Below, in pieces: positions 1 to 9,006 of a stretch of 64,000 nt of DNA. Source of the stretch: Cutibacterium granulosum (GTDB lineage: Bacteria > Actinomycetota > Actinomycetes > Propionibacteriales > Propionibacteriaceae); the NCBI RefSeq assembly GCF_900186975.1, contig NZ_LT906441.1, positions 682,001 to 746,000 on the forward strand, written 5' to 3'. The position numbers were made by a program, and so were the translations under genes. The notes beneath the pieces were generated by a model, which ran no database searches, was not told where the DNA came from, and saw only the letters and a list, made by a program, of their open reading frames with translations. How positions within the stretch are numbered: the first letter of the stretch is position 1; every line of letters starts with the position of its first letter.

Positions 1-77
1 CAATCCCCGGCATAATTCTCAGGTTCCGCCAAGTCGCGGGCACACAAATGCTCAGGTACCGAATTCCCGATTCCGGC

Positions 78-1446
78 TCATCCGAATCCAGGGTGTAGTC
101 GGGGTCTGAACCCGCCGGTCTCGAGCAGGGATCTGGCGATGTAGTTGGTCAGGTTGCGGAACCCCAGTGCCGAGCCGCGCAGGTGCTCGAGCCTGCCGTT
201 GATCGCCTCGGTGGGCCCGTTGGAGGTGCTGGGCCGGTCGAAGTAGGCCAGGACGTCGGCGGCGCGCTTCTTCAGCGTCCTGCCGAGCTTGGTGATCTCG
301 ACCAGGGCCTTGGGGACGCCGGTGCTGATCGAGTCGATGAGCCGGGCCATCAGCTCGCGGCCGTGGCGCCGGTTCTCGTGGCGGTAGGCGGCGATCATGC
401 GCTGGTAGACGCTCCGTGACCTCGACCTCGACGTGGGCGTCGTCGGCGAGCAGGGTGTCCAGTCGGTCCTTGTGCTTGTCGTTGAGCAGGTCGGCGCCGG
501 TGGACAGGGTCCGGCGGGCGGCATAGAGCGGGTCGCCCTTGCGGCCGCGGTGCCCACAGATGGCCTGCTGAACTCGCCGTCGGCACTCATCGAGCGCCTC
601 GCCAGCGAGGCGTGTGACGTGGAAGGGATCTAGCACGGTCACCACGTCGGGCAGTTCCTCGACGGCGGCGGTCTTGAACCCGGTGAAGCCGTCCATCGCG
701 ACCACCTCCACGCCGTCGCGCCAACTCCTGCGGGCGGTCGGCCAGCCAGGTCTTGAACGCCTGCTTGGAGCGTCCTTCGACCATGTCCAGCAGCCGTGCC
801 GGCCGGTGCCATCTCGCACTGGGGTGAGGTCGATGATCACGGTGACGTACCTGTCGCCGCGACGGGTGTGCCTCCACACGTGCTCATCGACCCCGACGAC
901 CTTCACCCCCTCGAAGCGGTGCTCCTGGTCGATCAGCACCCGCTTGCCCTCGGCCAGAACGGCGTCGTTGGCGGTGTCCCAGGCCGCCGCGAGCCCCTCG
1001 GCGACCCGAGCCACGCTCAGGTGCTGGACCACGATCCTTTCCAGCGCCCACCGCAGAGCGCGCCGAGACAACGTGGCCCGGGGCTCGGCCGCGGCGGTGG
1101 TGTCCTGGCGCCACACATACCCGCAGCCGCTGCAGCGGTAACGGTGCACGACGACCTCCAGCGTCGTGGGCCGCCAGCCCGGTGGTTCGTGGGCAAGCCG
1201 TCGGACCACGGTGTCACGTGGTCTCCCTTCGCAGCCGCAGCGCCGGCACCACTGGTCGGGCTCGACCACCTGGCAGGCCAATACGGCACGATCCGGCTCG
1301 AGTCGCTGCCCGGTGACGACGAGGCCGAGTTCGTCGAGGCGGCAGAAGGCAGTCAGGTCGGGGCTGGCGAACGCATCAGCGCGCCCAGTCGACGGTAGCG
1401 TCGTGCACGTCGAGGTCTTTCGGGCTGAGTGTGTAGGAGCTCTCAT
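78..1446 (-). pseudogene. ISL3-family transposase, broken by at least three frameshifts
   Basis: A DDE transposase of the ISL3 (IS204/IS1001/IS1165) group. The N-terminal part carries a Cys4 zinc finger (CRRC ... CSGC) and helix-turn-helix-like sequence. The catalytic core shows VVGVDEH and VLDPFHV (the two Asp) in one frame, while the part with the Glu (GPTEAINGR) lies in another frame that ends at the TGA at 78. The frame breaks near 795-802 (one base missing in a CCGG run), is restored near 721-726 (one base extra), and breaks again near 411-416. No intact transposase is therefore possible without sequence correction. The first 77 bases may be the element's left end, but I could not define terminal inverted repeats or a target duplication. 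Alternatively some of the indels could be sequencing errors. Confidence 0.85.
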
Positions 1447-1465
1447 CCTCGGGAGACCTCGACCT

Positions 1466-1735
1466 CTATCCGGCCACCGACGCGCCGGCCCGCCGCGCGA
1501 CGTGCGCTACACCCTCATCTGGGAAGAGCCGGAAATTCACGAGCCAACGAACGGATGTGTAGAGAAAAGCCAATCCAAGAGTTCCATCAATTAAATCCCA
1601 AGATGGGGATTCCATGAGTGAAGCCCCAAGTCGTATGGTGAGGAACAAGATGATGACTGTCATGAGTGTCATTTCGTGAATGGCATGCTCGTCGGCACAG
1701 CAGACGTATTTCTGCGGAGCCGCGTCCATCGGCAC
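1466..1735 (-). CDS. hypothetical small membrane protein, possibly truncated at the IS junction
   Basis: An 89-codon frame starting at a GTG (an in-frame ATG lies two codons later), with two hydrophobic stretches at about residues 22-40 and 48-66. The last 14 residues are Ala/Arg/Val rich and lie in GC-rich sequence next to the transposase remnant, so the natural C-terminus may have been replaced when the element inserted. The gene runs in the same direction as the larger membrane gene just upstream on the minus strand and shares its AT-richer composition. No family was recognised; it may not be expressed. Confidence 0.35.
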   Translation of the reverse strand: MPMDAAPQKYVCCADEHAIHEMTLMTVIILFLTIRLGASLMESPSWDLIDGTLGLAFLYTSVRWLVNFRLFPDEGVAHVARRAGASVAG

Positions 1736-1765
1736 GTCGCGCTCAAGCAGTGCAGAAAATCAAGG

Positions 1766-2488
1766 TCAAGAGGACAGTGACATCACTGTGATTGCGAAAA
1801 CATAGCACCATACCGCCACTGCTATGAAAAGGACGACTGCCGAAGAAAAACTCATACCGAAAACAAATGGAATATTACTATTCTCGATTTTTATTCCTAT
1901 GGCACTGAGAGCCAGTCCGGCACAAGGAAAAATTATGAGAGACAGTGGATGTACTGCTGCCACTATACTGGTAAGCGACATGTCATTCACCGGAACGAAA
2001 AACTCAATCAAGAACATGACCATGAGAACAAAAGACATCATGACAGCACCAATGATTTCTATTTTTAATCTCTTCTTCTTCGGGTCATCAAGCTTGAATG
2101 TCGTCCTTACCCACAAGCCTGTGAGCCACCCGACCAAGGGGAAGAGGAGTGACATGGCAAATAGGGGAGGGAACTCCTCTGGAATTGGGACCAGTGTCTC
2201 TTGTACATAGAGTGCCCCGGACGCTGCAGCCCAGGCAGTTCCGACGATAGCCCCGATGATGAGGCCGTTGAGCGGGGTGCGACGATACTTCTGTTCGAGC
2301 GCATCGTTGGTGATTTTCTCTTGGTGGTGTGGAGGTTGCTGGCGTCTTCGATGTCGGCGTGGCTGGTGCGGGTTTGGTCTTGGTCGGTCACGGTGGGATG
2401 GCTGTCTCGGGTGCTGGGAGGGGCCATTGCGCCAGTCACCGACGGACTTGTCAGGGGCCTGTGCTTCGTCCTTGGAAGGCGTTGTCAT
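1766..2488 (-). CDS. hypothetical multi-pass membrane protein in AT-rich DNA
   Basis: A 240-residue product starting at the ATG at 2488, chosen because GAGGAG lies six bases upstream. About residues 75-240 hold four to five membrane helices separated by a charged loop (DDPKKKRLK). Base composition from about 1540 to 2110 is clearly AT-richer than all neighbours, with AAA/AAT codons that are rare elsewhere, which suggests recent acquisition. Residues 21-58 are almost pure Pro/His/Arg/Gln, whereas the next frame over the same bases reads as ordinary mixed sequence; two compensating indels are a possible explanation. The gene lies 74 bp after cydC in the same direction but no functional link is visible. 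Function unknown. Confidence 0.55.
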   Translation of the reverse strand: MTTPSKDEAQAPDKSVGDWRNGPSQHPRQPSHRDRPRPNPHQPRRHRRRQQPPHHQEKITNDALEQKYRRTPLNGLIIGAIVGTAWAAASGALYVQETLVPIPEEFPPLFAMSLLFPLVGWLTGLWVRTTFKLDDPKKKRLKIEIIGAVMMSFVLMVMFLIEFFVPVNDMSLTSIVAAVHPLSLIIFPCAGLALSAIGIKIENSNIPFVFGMSFSSAVVLFIAVAVWCYVFAITVMSLSS

Positions 2489-2562
2489 GTCGCTCCTCCT
2501 CGGAAAAAGCGTCCCGGGGAAAGGTTCACGGGGAAGCACAGGCGTAGCATGCGTCGGTGAGG

Positions 2563-4494
2563 TCAACCCAGCTCCCACACCCGGTCGCAGCGTTCCATGA
2601 CGAGCGGGTCGTGGGTGATGACGAGCTTGGCCGCACCCGGTGTCGTGGCCCACAGGTCGTCCATGAGGGCCTCGGAGGTCTCCACGTCCAGATGCTCGGT
2701 CGGCTCGTCGAGGATGAGGACGTCACCGGGCGGGGTGTTGGGCACCGGTGTCGGCTCGTGAGCCTCCCCGTCGCCCGCGCTGGTGGCGTGCGTCACCAGC
2801 ACCCGTGCCAGGGCCAGGCGTTGGGCCTCACCGCCGGAGATCGTCGCCCCGTCCTCACCGACGAGCCGATCGGGCGGCAGATCCAGGCCGGCTCGTTGCA
2901 GAGCCGTCACAACCTCCTCATCGGTGGCCTGACGGGCACCGATTCGCACGTTCTCGGCGATGCTCGTGGTGAAGACGTGTGCATTCTGCGCCAGGTAACG
3001 CACTCGCCCGGTGGTGTGCACCTGCCCGGACATCGGCGGGATGAGCCCCATGATCGTCGCGGCAATCGTCGTCTTGCCGATGCCGGAGGGCCCGACCAGG
3101 GCCACTGACTCGCCGGGATGGATCTGCAGGTCGAGGTGACGCTGCACCGGTCTGCCGTCCGGCCAGCCGACGGTGAGGTCGGTGAGCTCCAGACTGGGCG
3201 ACTGCCCGGTGCTCTCGGCGGTGGGGGAGTCGCCCACCCCCACGGTCGGGGCGTCAAGGATCTCCACGATGCGGTTCAGGGCCGTCCGGGCCCGGGTGAA
3301 GGTCTGTGCGGCGGCATTGAACGAGCCGAACACCTCGTGCAGGGCCAGCGGGGTGAGCACCAGCACGGCGAGAATGCGCCCACCGATGCGTCCGTCCGCG
3401 ACGGCCTGCCCACCCACGAGCAGCGCACTGACGACGGCCACCCCGGCTGCCAGGATCTGCCCAGCAGTGCCCAGACCACGCACCCAGGCTGCCCGGCGCT
3501 CGGCGTCACGCAGCTTGGCGTCCACCTCGAGCACCCGCTCCATCTGATGATCGGCGGCGTTGAGGGCCACCAGGTCGGGGGCGGCATGAGCGAGTTCCCT
3601 GGTGCGATTGGCGAGTTCGCCACGCAGCGGCACCGTGCTCCCATCGGCGCGCCGGGAGGCCACCTGCGTCAGCCACGGGATGACGACCCCGGCCAGCAGG
3701 GCCGAACCGAGCAGCCAGGCGGCGCTGACCGGGGAGAACCGGGCCAGCAGGGCCGTCGTCCCGATGATGGCAAGCGATGCCGCACAGGCCGGCACCAGTA
3801 CTCGCACGACGACGTCCAGGATCGCCTCGACGTCGGCAGTGACGCGCACCAACAGGTCGCCGCGTCGCCGCCCCACCAAGGTGGTGCCGGACAACTTGTC
3901 GTAGCTGCGCATCCGCAGCACTCCCTGCATCCGCAGGGCCAAGTCATGGCCGACGAGTCGCTCGGCGTAGCGGAACACGCCGCGGGAGATACCGAAGAAT
4001 CGCACCCCGACGGCAGCAGCCTCCAGGTAGAGCACCGGAGGCATCTCGGCGGCCCGCGAGAGCAGCCAGGCCGACACGCCCATGAGTGCCACCGAGGCAC
4101 CTGAGGCGCAGGCGGCCAGCAGGGTGGACAGCACGAGTAGCCAACGGCCGTGCCTGACGTCGGCCAGCAGGATCCTCAGAAGATTGCGTGGGGTGCGTAC
4201 CGGGCCGGTCTCGGCCAGCTCGACGCCGGGGGAGGCGTGGCTCATGACCTGCCCCGTGCGCTTGACCTGCCCCGTGTGTTGCTCGCCCTGGTGCATCTCG
4301 GTCTGCGGGCGAGACCCAGCGTCCGTGGAGTTCGTCATGGGTCCTGCCCCCACTCTGTTCGTGTTCCCCCGTCTCGTGCTCGGATACTGCGTGTCATGGA
4401 GCTCCGCCTCGACGGGTCGCTCGCTGGCGGCTCCGGTGCTGCTGGGCGTGGTGGATGTCGTGGGCCTTGCGTCCTCGGTGTGTCTGTTGGTCAT
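2563..4494 (-). CDS. cydC: ABC transporter subunit CydC for cytochrome bd assembly
   Basis: A 643-residue fused permease/ATPase half-transporter. CydDC exports thiols (glutathione/cysteine type) and is needed to assemble heme-containing cytochrome bd. After a polar N-terminal leader of about 105 residues come six membrane helices (about 110-370), then the nucleotide-binding domain with Walker A GPSGIGKTT, signature ISGGEAQR, Walker B VLILDEPT and the switch His in VITHD. The start at 4494 forms a four-base ATGA overlap with cydD, so translation is coupled. The long leader before the first helix is unusual; internal ATGs at 4338 and 4245 are possible alternative starts. Assignment to CydC rather than CydD rests on gene order (A-B-D-C) and sequence style. 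Confidence 0.9.
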   Translation of the reverse strand: MTNRHTEDARPTTSTTPSSTGAASERPVEAELHDTQYPSTRRGNTNRVGAGPMTNSTDAGSRPQTEMHQGEQHTGQVKRTGQVMSHASPGVELAETGPVRTPRNLLRILLADVRHGRWLLVLSTLLAACASGASVALMGVSAWLLSRAAEMPPVLYLEAAAVGVRFFGISRGVFRYAERLVGHDLALRMQGVLRMRSYDKLSGTTLVGRRRGDLLVRVTADVEAILDVVVRVLVPACAASLAIIGTTALLARFSPVSAAWLLGSALLAGVVIPWLTQVASRRADGSTVPLRGELANRTRELAHAAPDLVALNAADHQMERVLEVDAKLRDAERRAAWVRGLGTAGQILAAGVAVVSALLVGGQAVADGRIGGRILAVLVLTPLALHEVFGSFNAAAQTFTRARTALNRIVEILDAPTVGVGDSPTAESTGQSPSLELTDLTVGWPDGRPVQRHLDLQIHPGESVALVGPSGIGKTTIAATIMGLIPPMSGQVHTTGRVRYLAQNAHVFTTSIAENVRIGARQATDEEVVTALQRAGLDLPPDRLVGEDGATISGGEAQRLALARVLVTHATSAGDGEAHEPTPVPNTPPGDVLILDEPTEHLDVETSEALMDDLWATTPGAAKLVITHDPLVMERCDRVWELG

Positions 4495-6131
4495 GCCGCC
4501 ACCTTCGTCACGGTCACGACGCGGTCGGCCTGGTTGAGCACCTGGGGCCGGTGGCTCACGACGAGCACCGAGGCACCGCTGGCTCGTACCGCGTCAAGGA
4601 CGGTCTGCTCGGTGTCGGCGTCCAGCCCGGCGGTGGGCTCGTCGAGCACGAGCAGCCCGGCCCCGCCCAGCTCCACCCGGGCCAGGGCTCGGGCCAGGGC
4701 CACGCGGCGTCGCTCCCCGGCAGACAGCCCTTCGGCGTCGTCCGAGACCTTCTTGGCGAGAGCCAACGACTGACCCCCGCAGCGGTCCAGCAACTCCCTA
4801 GCCTGCGCGTCGGTGAGTTCGGCATGCCCCAGTCGCACATTGTCGGCGACGGTGCCGTGGATGAGGCCAGGAGTCTGTGGGACGTAGGCGATCTGTTCCC
4901 GCCATGCCTGCAGGGTGGCTGCACTGGCCTGGCACAGGTCGACGTCGCCAATCCTGATCGATCCGGCCTGCGGTGCCAGGAAGCCCAGCAGACAGTTCAT
5001 CGCCGTCGTCTTGCCGCCACCGGAATGGCCAGCCAGGGCGACGAGCTCGCCGGGTTCGATGCGCAGGCTCACACCATCCACGGCAGGGGTCTGCGCGTCG
5101 GGGTAGGTGTAGGTCAGCTCGTCGACGACGAGCGGGGAGGTGCGAGCCGAGGGCACGGTCTGGGCAACACCGGCCGTGAGCTGGCCGTGCTCGATGAGGC
5201 TGAAGGCCTCCTCGGCAGCTGCCATGCCGTCCGCCGCGTCGTGGTAGAGGGTTCCCACCTGGCGCAGGGGCAGGTACACCTCGGGGGCCAGAATGAGAAT
5301 GAACAGTGAGGTGCGCAGATCCATGCCGCCGGCGTCGACCCGGAAACCGATGGTCACGGCCATCAATGCCACCGACAAGGTGGCGAGCAGTTCCAGGGCG
5401 AAGCTGGAGAGGAAGGCGATGCGCAAGGTGCCCATGGTTCCGGCTCGTGAGGCGTCCTCGGTGCGCTTGAGTCCGGCGAGCTGGGCACGAGCCCGTCCGA
5501 AGACCTGCAGGGTGGGCAACCCGGCGACGAGGTCGGCGAAGTGATTGGCCAGTCTCGACTGGGTCTGCCAGCGTCTCTTCATCGCCGCCTCGGTGCGCCA
5601 GCCGATGAGGGCCATGAACACCGGGATGAGTGGCACGGTGATGATGACGATGACGAGGCTTCTGAGGTCCTGCAGGCCGATGGCAATGGCGAGCACCACC
5701 GGCACGATCGAGGCGAGCACCAACTGGGGCAGGTACTTGGAGTAGTAGCCGTCCAGGGCATCCAGGCCGGTCGTCACCAAGGTGATGAGCGTGCTCGAGG
5801 AGGTGCGTGCGTCGGTGGGACGGGCCAGCCGAGCGGCCAGGACGTCCCGGCGCAGCTGCGACTTCACCGCTGCGCAGGCGCGATGGGCCAGCGATTCCTG
5901 GGCCCAGGCCAGCAGTGCCCGTCCGGCGAACACCGCGGCGAGCAGTCCGGCCCAGCGCGCCAGACCTGTCGTCGTGTGGGTGTGGAAGACCGATGAGATC
6001 GACTCTGCCAGCAACCAGGCCTGGGCGAGGATGAGCAGTGCGGTGCCCACCCCGACCACGCACAGGGCGACGAGGAACGGCAGGGTCGCCCGGGCGCGAC
6101 GCACGAGCCGGGGATCAAGCGGGGCAGCCAT
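4491..6131 (-). CDS. cydD: ABC transporter subunit CydD for cytochrome bd assembly
   Basis: A 546-residue half-transporter that pairs with the adjacent CydC. Six membrane helices occupy roughly residues 15-310. The ATPase domain has Walker A GHSGGGKTT, signature LSAGERRR, Walker B LLVLDEPTAGLD and switch His VVSHR. Both catalytic Glu and His are present, so this site looks competent. I prefer the ATG at 6131, which has GGAAGG five bases upstream, over the GTG two codons earlier at 6137. It overlaps cydC by ATGA. A long perfect hairpin lies in the 78-bp gap after cydB, so cydDC may be expressed at a different level from cydAB. Confidence 0.92.
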   Translation of the reverse strand: MAAPLDPRLVRRARATLPFLVALCVVGVGTALLILAQAWLLAESISSVFHTHTTTGLARWAGLLAAVFAGRALLAWAQESLAHRACAAVKSQLRRDVLAARLARPTDARTSSSTLITLVTTGLDALDGYYSKYLPQLVLASIVPVVLAIAIGLQDLRSLVIVIITVPLIPVFMALIGWRTEAAMKRRWQTQSRLANHFADLVAGLPTLQVFGRARAQLAGLKRTEDASRAGTMGTLRIAFLSSFALELLATLSVALMAVTIGFRVDAGGMDLRTSLFILILAPEVYLPLRQVGTLYHDAADGMAAAEEAFSLIEHGQLTAGVAQTVPSARTSPLVVDELTYTYPDAQTPAVDGVSLRIEPGELVALAGHSGGGKTTAMNCLLGFLAPQAGSIRIGDVDLCQASAATLQAWREQIAYVPQTPGLIHGTVADNVRLGHAELTDAQARELLDRCGGQSLALAKKVSDDAEGLSAGERRRVALARALARVELGGAGLLVLDEPTAGLDADTEQTVLDAVRASGASVLVVSHRPQVLNQADRVVTVTKVAA

Positions 6132-6153
6132 GTGCACCTTCCGTAGTACATGT

Positions 6154-6187
6154 CTTGACCCCCAGGAGAGTACTCCCGGGGGTCAAG
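6154..6187 (-). terminator. strong hairpin between cydB and cydD
   Basis: CTTGACCCCC and GGGGGTCAAG form a perfect 10-bp outer stem, continued inside by GGAG/CTCC around a four-base loop. It lies 23 bases past the cydB stop and about 23 bases before the cydD start. There is no following T-run, so it could be a weak intrinsic terminator, an mRNA processing or stability site that sets the cydAB to cydDC ratio, or a symmetrical protein-binding site. Confidence 0.6.
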
Positions 6188-6209
6188 GTGATGGGTGGTC
6201 GAGCAAACC

Positions 6210-7292
6210 TCAAGCTGCCACGGCGTTGTCCGAGATGGCCTCTCTGGAGAGTCGCTTGCTGAACACCCAGTAGCTCCACGCCTGGTAGGCCAGCACGATC
6301 GGCACGAAGACGCATGCGGCGATCGTCATGATCTTCAGCGTCATCGGGCTGGACGAGGCGACCCACATGTCGAACTCGATGCCCTCGGGCACGAATCCGA
6401 TGTTGATCCACATCTTGATGAACATCGTCACCATCATGACGGCGATGGCCAGACCGTTGAGGACGAAGGCCAGGCCGTCACTGCCCTTCTTCTGCGACGT
6501 GGCGGCCACGGCCACCAGGATGGCGGCCAGCAGGCCGAGGATCCAGGTGAGGGTGTGGCGCACACTCGTCTCGGGGGCGTACATGGTGTTGAGCATGATC
6601 GCCCAGGCAGCCATGAGTACGGCGGCAACCCAGCCCAGCCGCACGGCCTTCCGCGAGGCCCGCTCGTGGATCGGTCCACGGGTCTTCAGGGCGATGAATC
6701 CGGCGCCGTGGGCGCAGAACAGGATGACGAAGAGCACACCGCCCACGAGGGCGAACGGGGTGAACAGCCCCCAGAAGGAGGTCGTCACCAGCGGGGCGGT
6801 ACCGCCGCCGGGCACGTCATGGGGGCCGACGGCCAGACCACGTACGAAGTTCGCGAACCCGACGCCGAGTACCAGGGACGGCAGGAAGGAGCCGATGGCG
6901 GCCATCCAGTCGAAGGTGTTGCGCCAGGAGCTGGACGGGTGCTTGGAGCGGTACTCGAACGACACACCTCGAACGATGAGACCGAGCAGCACGAGCAGCA
7001 ACGGCAGGTACAGCCCGGAGAACATCGTCGCGTACCAGCCGGGGAATGCGGCGAAGGTGGCACCGCCAGCGGTGAGCAGCCACACCTCGTTGCCGTCCCA
7101 GGTCGGTCCGATGGCGCGAACCATGATGTCGCGGTCCTCGTCCTCCTTGCCCAGGGAGGGCAGGAGCATGGCCACACCGAAGTCGAATCCCTCGAGGAAG
7201 AAGAATCCGATCCACAGGACGGCGATGAGGATGAACCACACCGGCGTCAGTGCAGAATGAGCAACTTCAAGAAGCGGGAACACAGTGCTCAT
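6210..7292 (-). CDS. cydB: cytochrome bd quinol oxidase subunit II
   Basis: A 360-residue integral membrane protein with eight to nine predicted helices. With CydA it forms the bd-type quinol:O2 oxidoreductase in the cytoplasmic membrane, used at low oxygen. The family motif DGNEVW in the second helix region and the N-terminal LEGFDFGVAMLLP pattern identify it. It begins five bases after the cydA stop, a typical tight coupling, and ends 23 bases before the hairpin at 6154-6187. Length is normal for the family. Confidence 0.95.
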   Translation of the reverse strand: MSTVFPLLEVAHSALTPVWFILIAVLWIGFFFLEGFDFGVAMLLPSLGKEDEDRDIMVRAIGPTWDGNEVWLLTAGGATFAAFPGWYATMFSGLYLPLLLVLLGLIVRGVSFEYRSKHPSSSWRNTFDWMAAIGSFLPSLVLGVGFANFVRGLAVGPHDVPGGGTAPLVTTSFWGLFTPFALVGGVLFVILFCAHGAGFIALKTRGPIHERASRKAVRLGWVAAVLMAAWAIMLNTMYAPETSVRHTLTWILGLLAAILVAVAATSQKKGSDGLAFVLNGLAIAVMMVTMFIKMWINIGFVPEGIEFDMWVASSSPMTLKIMTIAACVFVPIVLAYQAWSYWVFSKRLSREAISDNAVAA

Positions 7293-7296
7293 CTCC

Positions 7297-8811
7297 TCAG
7301 TATGCGAAGGACAGGGGGGCGTCCCCGTCCGCGGCGTTGTCGGTGGTGCTGACGTCGGGCAGGCCGGCTCGCATCGTCTTCAGGAACAGGAAGAGCTCGA
7401 CCACGGCCAGGGCTCCGTAGACCACCGTGTAGGCGATCGTGGAGAACAGGACCGATCCGGCCGACACCCCCGGTGAGACGGCGGAGGCGGTGGGCAGCAC
7501 GCCGGTGACGATCCACGGCTGACGGCCCATCTCGGTGAAGATCCACCCGAACGAGATGCCGATGAGTGGCAGGAACGGCGTGACGAAGGTCCAGAAGTTG
7601 TGCCATCCGGTCTGCCGGGGGTTGCGTCCCCCGCGTAGCTCGATGAGCATGATGAGTCCGATGAGGGCACCGGCCATGCCCAGCCCGATCATGAGACGGA
7701 AGCTCCAGTAGGACAGTCCGATGCTCGGGGCCAGGTCGATGTTGTTGGCGTCGACCTTCTCACGCAGCACGGAGGCGTAGGAGGCCTGCAGCTCGGTCTG
7801 GGAACCGTCGTTGTGGGTGTAGGTGTAGGCGTTGACGTCGTGCTTCTTGAGGTCGTTGACGCCCTGGATCTGCGAACCCCACTCGTTGTTGGCGAGGAAA
7901 CCGAGCATGCCGGGGATCTTGATGCCGCCGATCTCCTCGGTGCCGTCGCCGGTGTCGAAGGTGATGACGGAGAAATCGCTGGTGGACTCCCAGGCGGCCT
8001 CGGCCGCAGCCATCTTCATGGGCTGGAGCTTGGTCATCTCCTTGCCCTGGATGTCGCCGCTGACAGCTGTGATCGCGGCAGCAGCGATGAGCACCCAGGC
8101 GCCGAACTTCGTTGCCCAGCGCCAGGTGGAGACGTCCTCGACCTCACTGGCGTCGGAGATCTCGGAGGTGTGACGTCCACGGGCCACCTTGGACAGGTGC
8201 CAGAACGAGATGCCGGCAATGAGGGCCCCGCCGACCATGTACGACGCGGCGATCGTGTGCAGGAAGGTGGTGAGGAACACCGGGTTGCCCAGCACGGCGC
8301 CGAAGTCGGTGAGCTCGGCACGGCCGGTCTGCGGGTTGAAGGTGGCTCCGACCGGGTTCTGCATCCAGGAGTTGGCGGCCAGGATGAACACGGCGGAGAC
8401 CATCGTGCCGATGGCGGTGAGGTAGATCGTGGCCAGGTGCACGCCCTTGGACAATCTGTCCCAGCCGAAGATCCACAGGCCGATGAAGGTCGACTCCATG
8501 AAGAACGCGAGCAGCGCCTCCAGAGCCAGGGGAGCGCCGAAGATGTCGCCGACGAATCGAGAGTATTCCGACCAGTTCATGCCGAACTGGAACTCCTGCA
8601 CGATTCCGGTGACGACACCCAGTGCAAAGTTGATGAGGAAGAGCTTGCCGAAGAACTTGGTGAGCCGAAGGTACCTGTCGCGGTCGGTCTTGTACCACGC
8701 CGTCTGCATCACAGCGACAAGCATCGACAGAGCGATGGTGATCGGGACGAAGAAGAAGTGGTAGACCGTCGTGATCCCGAACTGCCATCGGGCGATCGTT
8801 GTCTGGTCCAT
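7297..8811 (-). CDS. cydA: cytochrome bd quinol oxidase subunit I
   Basis: A 504-residue heme-binding subunit with about nine membrane helices. YHFFF near the N-terminus gives His18, the expected heme ligand. QEFQFGMNW and, near residue 428, the hallmark GRQPW are present. The hydrophilic loop at about 230-370, which touches the quinol site, is complete. It is the first gene of a minus-strand cydA-cydB-cydD-cydC unit. Upstream, 195 bp separate it from a divergent BlaI-type regulator, and this gap contains two inverted repeats that could carry redox or regulator control. Length is normal. Confidence 0.96.
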   Translation of the reverse strand: MDQTTIARWQFGITTVYHFFFVPITIALSMLVAVMQTAWYKTDRDRYLRLTKFFGKLFLINFALGVVTGIVQEFQFGMNWSEYSRFVGDIFGAPLALEALLAFFMESTFIGLWIFGWDRLSKGVHLATIYLTAIGTMVSAVFILAANSWMQNPVGATFNPQTGRAELTDFGAVLGNPVFLTTFLHTIAASYMVGGALIAGISFWHLSKVARGRHTSEISDASEVEDVSTWRWATKFGAWVLIAAAAITAVSGDIQGKEMTKLQPMKMAAAEAAWESTSDFSVITFDTGDGTEEIGGIKIPGMLGFLANNEWGSQIQGVNDLKKHDVNAYTYTHNDGSQTELQASYASVLREKVDANNIDLAPSIGLSYWSFRLMIGLGMAGALIGLIMLIELRGGRNPRQTGWHNFWTFVTPFLPLIGISFGWIFTEMGRQPWIVTGVLPTASAVSPGVSAGSVLFSTIAYTVVYGALAVVELFLFLKTMRAGLPDVSTTDNAADGDAPLSFAY

Positions 8812-8864
8812 GGGACGAAAACTACTACGACTGAGGGTAGGAGTCTACAAGGATGGCCTAGATA

Positions 8865-8889
8865 TTGTACTTTCTGTTGAAAGTTACAA
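8865..8889 (-). promoter_or_regulatory. candidate cydA promoter/operator, imperfect palindrome
   Basis: TTGTACTTTC and GAAAGTTACAA form inverted arms around a four-base centre, with one extra T in one arm. Read on the minus strand, the left arm contains TACAAT, a good -10 box, 16 bases after TTTTGT. A symmetrical site lying across a promoter is what a repressor or a redox regulator would need. The regulator is unknown; the adjacent BlaI-family protein is one candidate. Confidence 0.45.
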
Positions 8890-8972
8890 AAGAGGAGGGG
8901 GTGTCCATTTCCTGACGGGGGGATGGTGTATAGGGGCACGACGCGCTGGACGGCCTTTCCCCACGCTGCTAC

Positions 8973-8986
8973 TACGATGCGTCGTA
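8973..8986. promoter_or_regulatory. candidate operator palindrome before the BlaI-type gene
   Basis: TACGA and TCGTA are perfect inverted arms separated by four bases, 21 bases before the regulator start. BlaI/MecI/CopY proteins usually bind short dyads of TACA/TGTA type, so the layout fits autoregulation even though the exact bases differ. The nine-base string CTACTACGA here (8969-8977) recurs at 8822-8830, just in front of cydA. Confidence 0.4.
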
Positions 8987-9006
8987 CTTGTGGTTAGACT
9001 GAGGAC

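Noticed and set aside
6195-7352. 385-codon plus-strand frame over cydB
   Set aside because: His/Gly/Gln-rich complement of cydB.
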